Below, in pieces: positions 50,352 through 61,094 of a stretch of DNA of 64,000 bases. Within the stretch, counting starts at the first letter, position 1. The number at the start of each line of letters is the position of its first letter. Position numbers and translations under genes: made by a program. The notes beneath the pieces were generated by a model. The model saw only the letters and a list, made by a program, of their open reading frames with translations. It did no database searches and had not been told where the DNA came from. The stretch comes from Trichomonas vaginalis G3 (taxonomy: Eukaryota > Parabasalia > Trichomonadida > Trichomonadidae). Location: positions 558,001 through 622,000 of the forward strand of contig NC_067206.1 in NCBI RefSeq assembly GCF_026262505.1, read 5' to 3'.

Positions 50352-51305
50352 TCGTCATTTTCAACTTCTTTAGCATATTCGTCAGGAGTTGTCTTATATT
50401 TGTTAGGAACTGTTTTTGAAAATATACCACCTTGAACTTTGACAAGTTTGAAACGAGGTCTGACAATAGTAGTTTTATCTTCTGCTTGCAGTGTGTACAT
50501 TTTGCCATGTTTGCCTAAAACTTCATAATATTCTCTTGTATACTTTCTTCTATTTTTACGAACACGAATGTGAGTACCTGTCGGGTTCCCATTGTTGTCA
50601 TAGTCAATAGTATTTTCATATGGGTCGCGTTTAGGTATTTCTATTTTTACTTTGTCACCTTTCTTAAGTTTGAAGCCCGGCATTCTTTCTTGTTTGTCTC
50701 TTTTGACTAAATTATTAAATATATAGTCTTTCTCTAAGTCAGGGTTGTTTTTCATTTCTTCGGGGAGTGGTTTCCCAAACCTTTTTGTTTACGGCTATTG
50801 TAAATATTTAAAACTTGTCTCATCTTTGCTTGGAGAAGTGTCTATACTTGTCGTCATATGACATTTCATTTGCTTCACCACCTTGTGGTTGGTTTAAGTC
50901 TCTTAACATTTTTATACAACCGTCAATGACACCAAGAGCAGAATGGTTTTGGTCGACAATGAAATATTGGTTTACATTTTTTGAACGCAGATAGTTTTCA
51001 ATATCATCTGATTTGAAAGAACTTTCACAGTCAGATGTCAGTTTTGTTGGGTGGTATTTGTCAACGAATATTGTCAAAGCTGCTAAGATATCTAAAATAG
51101 CTTTGGACTGTAATGGTATGGCTTCACAGTATCTTGTGTTTTGACCGACAAATATTAGCCAGTATGGTGGTCCATCTTCTCTATACCTCGGAATGTTTTC
51201 CAAGATATCCATAAACCAAGCATTTGGTGTTGAACTAAAGATTTTTATCATGAGTGCTTTCTTTGTCGCTTTAGAAACATAGGGGTCCTTGTTTGGATTC
51301 GTCAT
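50348..51305 (-). pseudogene. Retroviral-type integrase, Maverick B
   Basis: Same protein as at 4751-5551, here with its C-terminal end: rve-type core (WFMDILENIPRYREDGPPYW, LTSDCESSFKSDD, QNHSALGVIDG), then a basic SH3-like region (KKGDKVKIEIPKRDPYEN) and PRFKLVKV. It overlaps the 3' end of the fibre gene by four bases. Broken, with about one or two breaks. Confidence 0.85.
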
Positions 51306-51322
51306 TTTTTAACCCATAAGAA

Positions 51323-51736
51323 ATGGGTTTATTTGGCGCATTAGCAGGAGTTGCATCCAGATTTTTGCCCGCAGTGGGAACAATAGCCAGAGGTGTATTT
51401 GGAGTTGGAAGGAAGATTTTGAGTACATTAGGTATACTTAAAGAGAAAGCACAACCTATTATACAAACTGTACAGAAAGGTTGGGATGTAGCACGAGATG
51501 CAACAAATCTTATTCCAAATCCTGAAACAAGAGGAAAAGTTCAAGGATGGATGGACAATGTAGGAAGACAAGCAGGAAACTATTATAACAAAGCAAATGA
51601 CTACTATAACCAAGCAGGACACTATATGGACCAAGGTGAAAGATTCTTTAACAGAGGATATAACCATGCACAACAGTGGGTAAACAATAACCAACTCAAC
51701 CGCCTCAAACGTGGGGAATGTAAAGTTTTTTACTGA
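51323..51736 (+). CDS. Amphipathic virion-like protein, Maverick B
   Basis: Nearly identical to the A protein at 5569-5970 (MGLFGALAGVASRFLPAVG start, YYN-rich second half). The C-terminal end differs slightly from A. It shares a very short divergent promoter region (17 bp) with the integrase. Confidence 0.6.
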   Translation: MGLFGALAGVASRFLPAVGTIARGVFGVGRKILSTLGILKEKAQPIIQTVQKGWDVARDATNLIPNPETRGKVQGWMDNVGRQAGNYYNKANDYYNQAGHYMDQGERFFNRGYNHAQQWVNNNQLNRLKRGECKVFY

Positions 51737-51742
51737 GATGAA

Positions 51743-51895
51743 ATGAACAATACAGCATTGAGACAAATGGGTTCAAGATGGATTTGTCGACTTCCAGCAG
51801 TTACACAACGTGTTTGTCAAGTTCTTCCTATACCTCAGGAAGTTTTAGACCGACTTAAAAAACAACAACAACCAGTTGAAAACAAACCAAACTAA
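51743..51895 (+). CDS. 50-residue conserved Maverick protein (B)
   Basis: Copy of the A gene at 5990-6142 with a few substitutions, mostly near the C-terminus. Preceded by TTTTACTGAGATGAAATG. Confidence 0.6.
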   Translation: MNNTALRQMGSRWICRLPAVTQRVCQVLPIPQEVLDRLKKQQQPVENKPN

Positions 51896-51914
51896 AATTT
51901 TTTACTGAGATGAA

Positions 51915-52499
51915 ATGACCGAAGAAGTTGAAACGGTAGATTTGACACCACAAACAAAAAGTTCAGAACCATTGTCAAAACCTGTCAAAGAACTTACAGA
52001 TGAAGAGAAAAATTCAATAATAGAAAGTGCCAGGTCTGGAAATACAAACCCTAACTATAAAGTCACTTTTCATAGAAATGGAACGGCTAGTATCTCAAAA
52101 AAGAAACAGACTCTCACAAATAAAATATTGAAGTCTGAAGGAGCTTTCGAGACAACAGATGGAAAAGTTTACTTCACTGACCAACAGTTCATTATAGAAC
52201 ATCTCATTGACTTAGAGTCGAAATATTCTAAACTTTACAACAAACACAAAAAGTTGAAAGGAAAACAAAAACAAATGGCATATGATATTTATGAAGATGT
52301 TGACGACACAACTGTTCCTGCAAGTGAAGTAAAGTCAGAGGAACCGAAAAGTGACGAAAAAACGATAGAAGAAGAAAAACCAAAAACTGAAGATAAACCA
52401 AAACCAAAGTTTAGTTTCCAAACTAAACCAAGTCAACCTTCATTAGCTGGTATGGGTTGGCGTCAAAGACTTATGGCAGCAGGCGGTTATGTAAAGTAA
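51915..52499 (+). CDS. Lys/Glu-rich hypothetical protein, Maverick B
   Basis: 194 residues, matching the A protein at 6162-6746 with about half a dozen changes. Same TTTTACTGAGATGAAATG motif at its start. Function unknown. Confidence 0.55.
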   Translation: MTEEVETVDLTPQTKSSEPLSKPVKELTDEEKNSIIESARSGNTNPNYKVTFHRNGTASISKKKQTLTNKILKSEGAFETTDGKVYFTDQQFIIEHLIDLESKYSKLYNKHKKLKGKQKQMAYDIYEDVDDTTVPASEVKSEEPKSDEKTIEEEKPKTEDKPKPKFSFQTKPSQPSLAGMGWRQRLMAAGGYVK

Positions 52500-52527
52500 A
52501 GAAAAAACATTTTTTATTTTTATAAAA

Positions 52528-54676
52528 ATGCCCCCATATAGAATGGATAGAAAATCTGCTAGAATAAAAGCAGAGTTGCAAAGATATGGTTGGAGAGTTT
52601 CGAAGAAGTTTAAATATAGGAAGGGAAGACCCATAAAAGTCTATGACAAATTGTCTGGTCTTCGCTACGAAATGGATTTGGAAACAGCACGTGCCAATTA
52701 TCCAAACAGACTAGAGAGGTTAGAAGAAGAACGTCTTATGGACATGCCTTTCGATGTTAGTGAACCTCAAGTTGAAGGACACGACGGCTTTGCCAGATTC
52801 TACTGGAAACATGACGAACAATTGCATCCTTTGAGAAGGAAAAAAGGTAGTGCAGAGGATGGTCATGCTCCCATGGAAAGAACAAGATATGCATATGAAA
52901 AGTACCGTGAAGTTAGAAGTCAAATTACATCTGGTCGAACCTTTACAGTAAACTTTGACGAAGGAAAGAACAAAGAAGGCTTCATGGGTGTACTTGCTGC
53001 AATTCAAGACGGAAATAAGAAAGGACACAATCTCAGATTGACCATAACGGATTTGGATGGTCACATTTACTATGCAAATGGCAATGAACAAACAGCCGCA
53101 AAACTTCTTGACGCTTTCAAGACTACAAAGAGAGAACAAATGGTTGACTCCGACTCAGACATTTTGAATGCAATTGAAGGAATTGCAAGTGTCAAGTTCG
53201 AATGGTACCAACCTAACCCTCAAGCAGTCAGACAACATGCTGGATACTTCCCCTTCATAAATAAGTCTGACATTGACTTGACAAGGTATGGAATTTACAA
53301 TTCAATTGAAACAATTGTCAATGAACCTTGCATTCTTACATGTCTCAGGAACTCTGGTCTTGTTACAGATGAGAAGATGAAGTATCTTGAGTCATGTGTG
53401 AAGACAAGGTACATTCTCAGAGGTCAATTGGCAAAAATTGCACCGTTGGCAAATGTCAATATCCGAGTCAACATACCTACAGCTAAAGGTTCTTCACATG
53501 ACGACTATGTTGTTGAGTTCAATTTACCATGGTTGAAGATTGCAATTGTCCACAACCACTTCATGTTGAACGAAAGTCTTACAAACCCATTGTTCGGAAA
53601 AGGCAAGTGCAACATTGTCAGAGCTGTAAACATTCTTTTCGAGAAAGGTTTGTTGGAACCAATTCCAGATGACAAGCTGACAGAAACTTTTGTACCAAAA
53701 GACGAAACAAACTTTTCACTGTTAGCAAGACCAAAAGTTGTTCCAGACAAAGTTCTAGTACAAAAGAAGTACACAATTCCAAAAGGAGTTGGATTGTTCG
53801 GATACCAACCTGAACCAGAAGAACTTCCAATGAGGTTGCAAGAACTTCAAGATGCTATAAACAAACTTCCATTGAGACATCCAATTGACGTCAAATTGTA
53901 TTGGAGAGCATCTGAGTTAGGTCAGAAGGTTTTATATGAAACAGGTTGCTTCGACGATGTTTATGAGATAACAGGAGAAGTTTCTCAGAAGATAAGAGAC
54001 TCACTTGAATTTCCACAAACTGGACCAATTGGTTGCGACAAGTTCGACTCAAACGAAAAGATATACTATGTCGACCTTAACGCTGCATACATGAGGTTTG
54101 TCCAATATATTCCGACTGGAATTCCAAACGAAGATGGTGAGTTCCCGGGAAGGAACTATACAGTTGGAAAAGTCATACAACAACTGTATGATATTAGGAA
54201 AGCTTCAAACCCCAAACTTGCAATGACACTCAAATTGCTTATGAATTCGACATGGGATATTCCATTAAGAAACCTCAAGAGATGAAGAGTAAACATTATG
54301 AGAAGGTCGACAACTTTGTTGAAAGGTTTTCTCCTTTTGTTTTGAAGTACGAATTCACTCAAGGTCAAAGTGGCTTAGTAACCACATTAAAACCTATTGT
54401 CGAACATTGGTCTTACCCTCAGTTCGCAAAGGCAGTCCTTGACAACTACAATTCTTCTCCGAAGTCAAATCCAAAGTGAAGGTTTACTATGAGAACATTG
54501 ACGCACTCATGACGAACGAAGAAGGATACAACAAACTCATTGAAATGGGAATGGTCGGTGAAAAGATGGGCTGTTTTAAGCTAGATAAGGTATTTTCTGA
54601 AGTTCATGTCCTCTCCAAGCGTAAGTACTGGGGCATACTTGAAGACGGCACAGAAATAAAACATTGCATGAAGTAA
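52528..54676 (+). pseudogene. Family-B DNA polymerase, Maverick B
   Basis: Starts MPPYRMDRKSARIKAELQRY at TTTTTATAAAAATG. The polymerase region shows motif A-like IYYVDLNAAYM and motif B-like KLAMTLKLLMNSTW, followed by motif C-like and thumb segments (VYYENIDALM). Polinton polymerases are protein-primed family-B enzymes that copy the element from its ends. The first 585 codons are uninterrupted; the gene as a whole has about two breaks. Maverick A shows no polymerase gene. Confidence 0.8.
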
Positions 54677-54827
54677 AAATTTATTTTTAAAAAGTGACAT
54701 TTTTTAATTTTATTTGAAATGTACGCTGAGTCTGCTAGAATAAAAGCAGAGTTGGGAAACTTGTTTGTTAGATGAGAAATATGAAATGGCATACCATTTT
54801 AAAACAATATATTTTTACATATATTAA

Positions 54828-55685
54828 ATGCTTCAGGTTGAAAAACAAAGAACAAAAGTAGCAGATACAAAACCATTAGACTATATCTTTACAAATGCTG
54901 GTAGGACTATTTCAGATGAAGAAATTTCATCCCGAATATCAGGTTTGACTATCCAATTCGTTGGCTTCAAAGTCCTTCAGATGCAAAGGCAATAGGATTT
55001 AGAAGAGTTTTGTTTTCAAATAGAACTAACGCATTTATGTTCGCAGTATATTTTCATGGGCAGTATAAAGGTTCTGGTGGTCTAATAGACAAATTTGACG
55101 AAATGAGGATCTTTACAGTTCGTTCAGACGAAAGTCTTGAGAAAACTCTAAATGACTTTCAAACTCAAATGAACAAATATTATTGGGAATTTCAAGAAAA
55201 ATACGACTCTTTACTAAATGGAACATACTATCTGAAACTAGAATATGACAAGATGAACTCCACCGTTTCATTTCAAAAGATTGAAATTAACCCTCCAAGA
55301 GATACAGAGTTTTTATATTGGAAAGTAGACAAACGTTCTTGGGCACAATTTCTTCGGTTACTAAACCAGAACGAACCATTACCACCAGATGGTCCATTTC
55401 AATTTATACTTCCACCAGCAGATTTGACAGTTTATAGAAACGTGTTTGACCCAAAATGTTATGTGTCATGCAAGTTTCAGTTCAAGCAACAATAGTTTTC
55501 TATGTATTGGTAAGGACTTTTATGACTTTGCTTCTAAATTCTACGAACCACCTAGTAACAGTTTCTCTGACTTTCAAGTTTGGTTCACAACAAATGGTGT
55601 GCAACATATTATTCCATTGTACTATGACTTTTATCTCGAATTGTCTTTCATATATAACTACGGAAAAGTGCTGAAAAAGTATTGA
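54828..55685 (+). pseudogene. Structural-like Maverick family protein (B copy)
   Basis: Direct counterpart of 6880-7739 in A and nearly identical to it, starting in the same ATATTAAATG context. Broken, with about two breaks. The paralogue at 48077-48928 lies on the opposite strand. Confidence 0.5.
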
Positions 55686-55689
55686 AAAA

Positions 55690-55925
55690 TATAATTTAGG
55701 TGAAGAGGTGAGATCTCACCTGTTTTTTCACCTCTTTTTTCACCTCTTGAATTTGTCAAAACTTCTTCGTAAATGTTTTGTCAAGACTTCTTCGTAATGA
55801 GTGTAAAGGACCCAAAAATAATGTTTAGGTGAAGAGGTGAGATCTCACCTGTTTTTTCACCTCTTTTTTCACCTCTTGAATTTTCATGAATTTTCCCGAA
55901 ATAAAAAAATAAAGTTAGTTTTATT
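55690..55925. repeat. Iteron/palindrome cluster, left part (B)
   Basis: Two GGTGAGATCTCACC palindromes, each with TTTTTTCACCT repeats, and between them an inverted copy (about 55754-55850) of the block found at 57091-57190. Confidence 0.8.
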
Positions 55926-57295
55926 TTTTTTTATTTTTTTATTTTGTATAAAAGATATGATTTCAACAATCGGCACAACAACAATTCAAACAACAGCACC
56001 AAACTCGTTAGTTATGAATCCTACGTCAATGTTAGTAGAAATGAAAAGCTTCATTCCTTCTTCATATACTTTCGAAACAAAAATCCAGAAGATAAAGCAA
56101 GAACTTTTAACATGTAATTTAGACTGTAGTGCGAAAGATGAAACAAATGAACAGTATCTTTATGAAATGGAGGACATTATTGACCATTTGCCTAAACTAC
56201 CTGAAATCCAACAACAAAAACTAACTATTCCTGAATTCGATGAAATAGAAGTCAAAGCAACTGACTCAGTAGAAATAAAGAAGTTCATACGAAAGGTAAA
56301 CTATGAGTTTCTAGGATTTCATTGCAACCATAAGGTTATGGACAAAGATTGCGACATGGTATATAAGAACATCTCTGACATATATAAATCTGAAGAATTT
56401 AAGACCTACGACAACTTTGTTTCGTTAGTTGCTGAATGTGTATGGCAGATAAGAGATAAAGATAGAAGAGGTAAGGTATGGAATGAACAAATAAAACCAA
56501 CTGCTTCAGATTTAAAGAAAACCATTGACGCTTTAGTTGTTTTAGCAGGTAAGGTTTCAGAATATAACGCAAAAATGAACCCGCAATGTTCTAAATGTAA
56601 AGCAGCAATGAGGAGATATAACTACTCAGTCAAAGAGATAGAAAGAATGAGAAACGACTATGCAGACTTAAAGAAAGAAGCAGAGAAACCAGCAGAAGAT
56701 AAAATGGACATGTTAGAATTTCTGAACAAAAACTATCCAACAGCAGAAGATTTCCTTCTATCTGACGTCAAGAAGAAATATAAAGAGACTTTCGGCATAG
56801 TTAAAACATTCGATATCCTCAGCGAAGAAATAGAAGCTACAAAACTGTTTAGAATTTCAAATATACATCGTACAATTCATGTAAAACGCTTATAAAATAA
56901 CTGAGGTGAAAAAACAGGTGAGATCTCACCTTCTACCCTAAAATATATTTTTGCTGAATTCAGCACAAAATTCTGAGTAAAATGGCATATGGCTTGTGTC
57001 AAACCGTTGAGTTTTCACAAAATTTAAAAAATAACGTTTACCATGTAAAACGCTTATAAAATAACTGGGGTGAAAAAACAGGTGAAAAAACGGGTGAGAT
57101 CTCACCTCTTCACCTAAACATTATTTTTGTCTGATTTACGCTCATTACGAAGAAGAAGTCTTGACAAAACATTTACGAAGAAGTCTTGACAAAACATTTA
57201 CGAAGAAGTCTTGACAAAACATGTACGAAGAAGTCTTGACAAAACATTTACGAAGAAGTCTTGACAAAACATGTACGAAGAAGTCTTGACAAATT
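55754..57295. mobile_element. Inverted-repeat-bounded single-gene module in Maverick B
   Basis: Inverted repeats of about 100 bp (55754-55850 and about 57091-57195) bound about 1.24 kb with one gene. Both contain GGTGAGATCTCACC inside and CGAAGAAGTCTTGACAAAA outside. Maverick A, otherwise almost identical around this place, lacks the gene and the CGAAGAAGTC repeats. Either a small insertion unit entered the iteron cluster or A lost it. Confidence 0.45.
55957..56895 (+). CDS. Module protein of Maverick B, CxxC-containing, unknown function
   Basis: 312 residues from the ATG after TTTGTATAAAAGAT (the frame is open a little further upstream). Helical and highly charged. There is one CSKC pair (near residue 222) in a basic setting and an earlier Cys-rich stretch (CNLDCSAKDE), so a zinc site is possible. 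A coiled segment follows (KEIERMRNDYADLKKEAEKP). No catalytic motif recognised. It is uninterrupted although its neighbours are broken. Confidence 0.55.
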   Translation: MISTIGTTTIQTTAPNSLVMNPTSMLVEMKSFIPSSYTFETKIQKIKQELLTCNLDCSAKDETNEQYLYEMEDIIDHLPKLPEIQQQKLTIPEFDEIEVKATDSVEIKKFIRKVNYEFLGFHCNHKVMDKDCDMVYKNISDIYKSEEFKTYDNFVSLVAECVWQIRDKDRRGKVWNEQIKPTASDLKKTIDALVVLAGKVSEYNAKMNPQCSKCKAAMRRYNYSVKEIERMRNDYADLKKEAEKPAEDKMDMLEFLNKNYPTAEDFLLSDVKKKYKETFGIVKTFDILSEEIEATKLFRISNIHRTIHVKRL

Positions 57296-57360
57296 CAAGA
57301 GGGTAGAAAACAGGTGAAAAAACAGGTGAGATCTAACCTTCTACCCTAAAATATATTTTT
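56905..57360. repeat. Iteron cluster, right part, with 25-bp tandem array (B)
   Basis: Further GGTGAGATCTCACC palindromes and GGTGAAAAAAC repeats, and a tandem array of six 25-bp units containing CGAAGAAGTCTTGACAAAA (about 57146-57295). ATATATTTTTGCTGAA blocks match those of Maverick A. Confidence 0.8.
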
Positions 57361-57660
57361 GCTGAAAAAAATGACCAAATTTCATTATATAACTGTTATT
57401 TTTTTACGAAGAGAACTTTTGCACTTCGTCAAAAAAATCCCTGAAATCATATCTTTTATACAAGATAGAAAATCTTACTCGCCTAAAACTCATGAAAATC
57501 GTAAAAAATTGCGAGTAGGTAAGAAACCCCAGTCGCCTAAAACTCATGAAAATCGTAAAAAAATGACCAAATTTCATTATATAACTGTTATTTTTTTACG
57601 AAGAGAACTTTGACACTTCGTCAAAAAAATCCCTGAAATCATATCTTTTATACAAGATAG
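57357..57660. repeat. Tandem duplication before KilA-N gene (B)
   Basis: A block with TGACCAAATTTCATTATATA, a TACGAAGAG...CTTCGTC hairpin and TCATATCTTTTATACAAGAT occurs twice, separated by CCTAAAACTCATGAAAATCG repeats. Maverick A has one copy at this place. Confidence 0.7.
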
Positions 57661-57718
57661 AAAAAATAAAGTTAGTTTTATTTTTATTTATTTTTTTATT
57701 TTGTATGTAAAGACATAT

Positions 57719-58354
57719 ATGTCAAACATTGAGTTTGAAACAGTTAGAAAGATAGACAATAACACCAAATTGGTTAGAATAGGTGATTTAAACGTAAGAT
57801 ACTCAAAGAAATACAACAAATATTCTTTGTCAGACATTATATTTCCATCTGGAAAGAAAACAAAGGACTGGGTTAGAAATGCTTCAACTCAGAAAATTTT
57901 GACAAGAAATCCTGAGCTTATGATATCGGTAAGATTCTATGGAACTACAGCATATCTTATAGACAAAAGTCTTATACCAATAGTTTTGTTATGGTTAGAC
58001 CCAGTTGTTGGATATAACTTCATAACATATGGTTCATTCGATACGGAACGTTGCAGTGAAGGCTTACTTTACATCGTTCAGAAACCGAAGGACTTCAATA
58101 CAAAGAGATATAAGATAGGAAGAACATATAATATAACTCAAAGATATGACAGTACAGTCAATAGAGTCAAGGTTGTGTTCGTTAACGATATGAGAGCTGC
58201 TGAAACAGAACTACTTGAAAAGTTTGAGAAAATATATGGTGCTCCCATAAAAGGTAAAGAAACGTTTGAAGTGGATGAGATAGATAAAGCTATAAAATTA
58301 TTTGACGAAGTTGCTGAAAATACATGTAAAGCGTTTATTTTTGGTCTTTTGTGA
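57719..58354 (+). CDS. KilA-N plus GIY-YIG protein, Maverick B
   Basis: Counterpart of 8446-9057 in A, starting MSNIEFETVRKIDNNTKLVR. KilA-N-like first half; GIY-YIG (T5orf172) second half with GLLYIVQKP and YKIGRTYN. The C-terminal end differs from A by a short tail. The TTGTATGTAAAGACA motif precedes it. Confidence 0.65.
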   Translation: MSNIEFETVRKIDNNTKLVRIGDLNVRYSKKYNKYSLSDIIFPSGKKTKDWVRNASTQKILTRNPELMISVRFYGTTAYLIDKSLIPIVLLWLDPVVGYNFITYGSFDTERCSEGLLYIVQKPKDFNTKRYKIGRTYNITQRYDSTVNRVKVVFVNDMRAAETELLEKFEKIYGAPIKGKETFEVDEIDKAIKLFDEVAENTCKAFIFGLL

Positions 58355-58417
58355 AAGTCAGAAAATAAAGTTAGTTTTATTTTTATTTATTTTTTTATTT
58401 TGTATGTAAAGACAGAT

Positions 58418-59263
58418 ATGTCAACATCAGAGAACACAACAACAGTTATAGTCCATGAAGCTATAAATGAAGAATATGAGTGGGTTCAGTTTAACAAACA
58501 ACTCCGTCTCATTCGTTCGGTCAAAGACGATATGTACCAAATGCAAAGTATTTTGACAGCATGTTTTGCTCCAGATACTAAACACGCAGACGACTGGTTC
58601 AAAAACCAAAGCACACAAGAACTTTTGAGTGAAATTTCTCTAGACCGACTTTTTTCGGCCATGCATAAAACACATGAAAATCGTAAAAATTTGCCAATAA
58701 ATTTAAGAGGATATTATGTACATAGACTTTTAGTAAATGCAGTTGCAATGTGGGCTTCTCCTCGTTATGCATGGCATGTTTACAGACTTCTTGACGAAAT
58801 TCATAGACAAGAACGTGAAGAGATGGAAAAGAAACTTCAAGCAAAAGATGAAGTCATTGAAGCAAAAGATGAAGTCATTGAATCCAAAGACAAAAGCATT
58901 CAGAAAAGAATACCACGTTCGGTACCAAAAGGAAAGGAAAAGAACTATAAGTATATGATTTATACTGAAGAGATGGAAAATGAAGAAGATAAAGATATGG
59001 TTATGTTGCATTTAGTCAGAAGAAACAACAAAAGCTTTTACGACCTTGCTAAGATTTACAAATCTGACAGAAATTGGTTCTATCGCGAAAACTTACCGAT
59101 TTCAATGACACCGAATGAAGATGTGAAACAAATAGTTCAAGATACGTTACCTCAAACACACTATGATATTAAAGGTTGTACAATACTTACATTCAAAGAA
59201 GACTTACCATTGTTAAAGGAAAAAATAACAGAGTATTTTGACAACTTCAAACAAGTAGAGTAG
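58418..59263 (+). CDS. KilA-N protein with DUF3627-like tail, Maverick B
   Basis: 281 residues from MSTSENTTTVIVHEAINEEY. KilA-N core with LPINLRGYYVHRLLVNAVAM and SPRYAWHVYRLLDEIH. The coiled linker contains a duplicated AKDEVIE unit not present in A. The conserved tail includes KYMIYTEEMENEEDKD and NNKSFYDLAKIYKSDRNWFY. Likely a DNA-binding regulator as in large DNA viruses. Confidence 0.75.
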   Translation: MSTSENTTTVIVHEAINEEYEWVQFNKQLRLIRSVKDDMYQMQSILTACFAPDTKHADDWFKNQSTQELLSEISLDRLFSAMHKTHENRKNLPINLRGYYVHRLLVNAVAMWASPRYAWHVYRLLDEIHRQEREEMEKKLQAKDEVIEAKDEVIESKDKSIQKRIPRSVPKGKEKNYKYMIYTEEMENEEDKDMVMLHLVRRNNKSFYDLAKIYKSDRNWFYRENLPISMTPNEDVKQIVQDTLPQTHYDIKGCTILTFKEDLPLLKEKITEYFDNFKQVE

Positions 59264-59344
59264 ATGAGCCATTTATTTTTACGCTTGACTTCAGATGGCT
59301 CAGGTAGCTCTATAAAGTAAATTGCCTCGTCAAATCCTTCTGGC

Positions 59345-59600
59345 ATTCCGAGTCCTTCCTTCCGACAGAAAAATATTTTCCCGACAACTGGAAAAAAATT
59401 TCCTTCCGACAGGAAAAGTTCTTCCTTCCGACAGGAAAAAATTTTCCAGTTGTCCGTCCGTAAACCATTCAAATTTTCGAAAATTGAGAACTTTTTGGTC
59501 GAACTTCAGGAAAAGTTTTTCCTTCCAACAGAAAAAGTTTTTCCTTCCGACAGAAAAAGTTTTTCCCGACAACTGGAAAAGTTCTTCCTTCCGACAGGAC
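59345..59600. repeat. TTCCTTCCGACAGGAAAA hairpin repeats (B)
   Basis: About six units like those at 10040-10250, plus three variants with CCCGACAACTGGAAAA. Same place between convergent genes. Copy number and order differ from A although the flanking genes are nearly identical. Confidence 0.75.
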
Positions 59601-59714
59601 ACAAACGAATGTCTCACGTCCCTCTTCCTGAATGCCTTCCAAAGCCAGAAGAACCGACAGCCCCCACCACAACAGACCACAACAGACTTACTAAGACTAA
59701 ACACTTACATTTTT

Positions 59715-60590
59715 TCAAGCTTGACTTTTTACAATTTGAACTTTGTTTGCGTAGATATGAATTCTGAAAGAAGTATGAGGGTCTTGTATGACTTTGTACT
59801 TCTCCCATAGTTCATGTCTGTCAAACTTACCTGCCATGGACTCTTTCATAAGTTCCATGAAATCGTCTTCGGACAATCCGGGGAAAAGTATAATGTCAGT
59901 AAGTATTCTTTTAACATCCTTACTTAAACTCTTTGCTGTCTGTACACAAATGACAACTGAGATGTTAAAGTGTCTGAGCTTCTTAAGAATTCGACACATA
60001 TCTTGTTCTCTATTCTTAAGCAAAGGATGAGAGGCGAAATCATCTAAGATAAGAAGACACCTATGAGGGTATGTCTTCCAATCGTAAGATTGCAATTTCT
60101 TCGAAATGTATTCTATCTCTTTCTGTTTGTTTCTGAAGTGTTTCTTCTCTAATATTCTCTGCATTTCCTCATTTGGGTCTTTAAACTTAGAATTTATATA
60201 CTCATTTATAGCATTATACTTCAAAACTCTTCTTTGGTACTTCTTTATCCAATCTAACAACTCAGAGTCTTTTATACATACTAACTTAGACTTCTTTATA
60301 ATATCTTTGAACGAATTGACGGTTTGGTCAAATTGACCAGAAGTACTACAAATAACAACTAACTCATAGAATGGGTTCTTCTCATCTAGTTCTTGTTGTT
60401 GTGCAGCCATTTTAAGATAAGTGAAAGTCTTACCCGACCCAGGTGGTGCAATTAGACCTGTTATACCATTCTGAGCAAATAAGAACTTGTCATGTATAGG
60501 CTTTATCTGAGCATTTTCTAACTTCCTCTTGTTCTTGTTTAAAACATTCTCAAATTTTTTGTCAATGTCAGCAAACTTTTTTTCTAACAT
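59715..60590 (-). CDS. A32-type packaging ATPase, Maverick B
   Basis: 291 residues, uninterrupted. Walker A APPGSGKT (48-55), Walker B LLILDDFA (178-185), followed by the conserved LRHFNISVVICVQTAKSLSK block and the LPGLSEDDFMEL-like end. It would drive DNA into the capsid. Start at MLEKKFADIDKK. Its presence shows the element family encodes a packaging machine, not only transposition. Confidence 0.88.
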   Translation of the reverse strand: MLEKKFADIDKKFENVLNKNKRKLENAQIKPIHDKFLFAQNGITGLIAPPGSGKTFTYLKMAAQQQELDEKNPFYELVVICSTSGQFDQTVNSFKDIIKKSKLVCIKDSELLDWIKKYQRRVLKYNAINEYINSKFKDPNEEMQRILEKKHFRNKQKEIEYISKKLQSYDWKTYPHRCLLILDDFASHPLLKNREQDMCRILKKLRHFNISVVICVQTAKSLSKDVKRILTDIILFPGLSEDDFMELMKESMAGKFDRHELWEKYKVIQDPHTSFRIHIYANKVQIVKSQA

Positions 60591-60625
60591 ATTTTAGAAA
60601 AATTAAAAATTTTATCTTTTAGAAA

Positions 60626-61076
60626 ATGTCTAGCGATTTCGCTATCTATATTCGAGACAAGCTTTTCGACAGCAAAACATCTGTCGACCATAAAATCTTA
60701 CATAGTGTAAACAAGAAAGGTGAATTTGTTCTAAAGTTCTGTTTCTGGAATATGACAAGAACCATAAAACATTAAGCAGAGCAGTCTTAAAATTTGTCAA
60801 TGACAGACTTGTTGACAGAGATGACGCCGATTGGAAAGATGAAGTCCAACAAAAGTTCTTAGAATGCAAAGAAGACACATGCGCTGTTCTTGAAGATGAA
60901 ATAGAAAACAGAATAGATGAGCTATTAAAGGACAAAGAACTTTTACAGAAATATGGTTCGGAGAAATTTGACATAACTCCACCAGAGAAGAAGAAGAAGA
61001 AAGAAAAGAAAGAGAAAAAAGTAGAAGAGAAGAAAGAACCTGAACCAGTTCCAGAGAAAAAGAAATTTGACATGTA
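60626..61076 (+). pseudogene. Lys/Glu-rich Maverick protein (B), MSSDFA... start
   Basis: Counterpart of 11255-11708 in A. Divergent from the ATPase, about 35 bp away. Charged helical middle and Glu/Lys/Pro tail ending PEKKKFDM. Broken, with about one break. Confidence 0.45.
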
Positions 61077-61094
61077 AAATAAAATTTTATTTTT

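Noticed and set aside
57146-57295. Regular 25-bp repeats suggesting a CRISPR array
   Set aside because: The units are directly adjacent with no spacers, there are no cas genes, and the setting is eukaryotic. It is a tandem repeat.
58427-59011. Minus-strand frames opposite the KilA-N gene
   Set aside because: Shadows of a conserved plus-strand gene; composition follows the coding strand.
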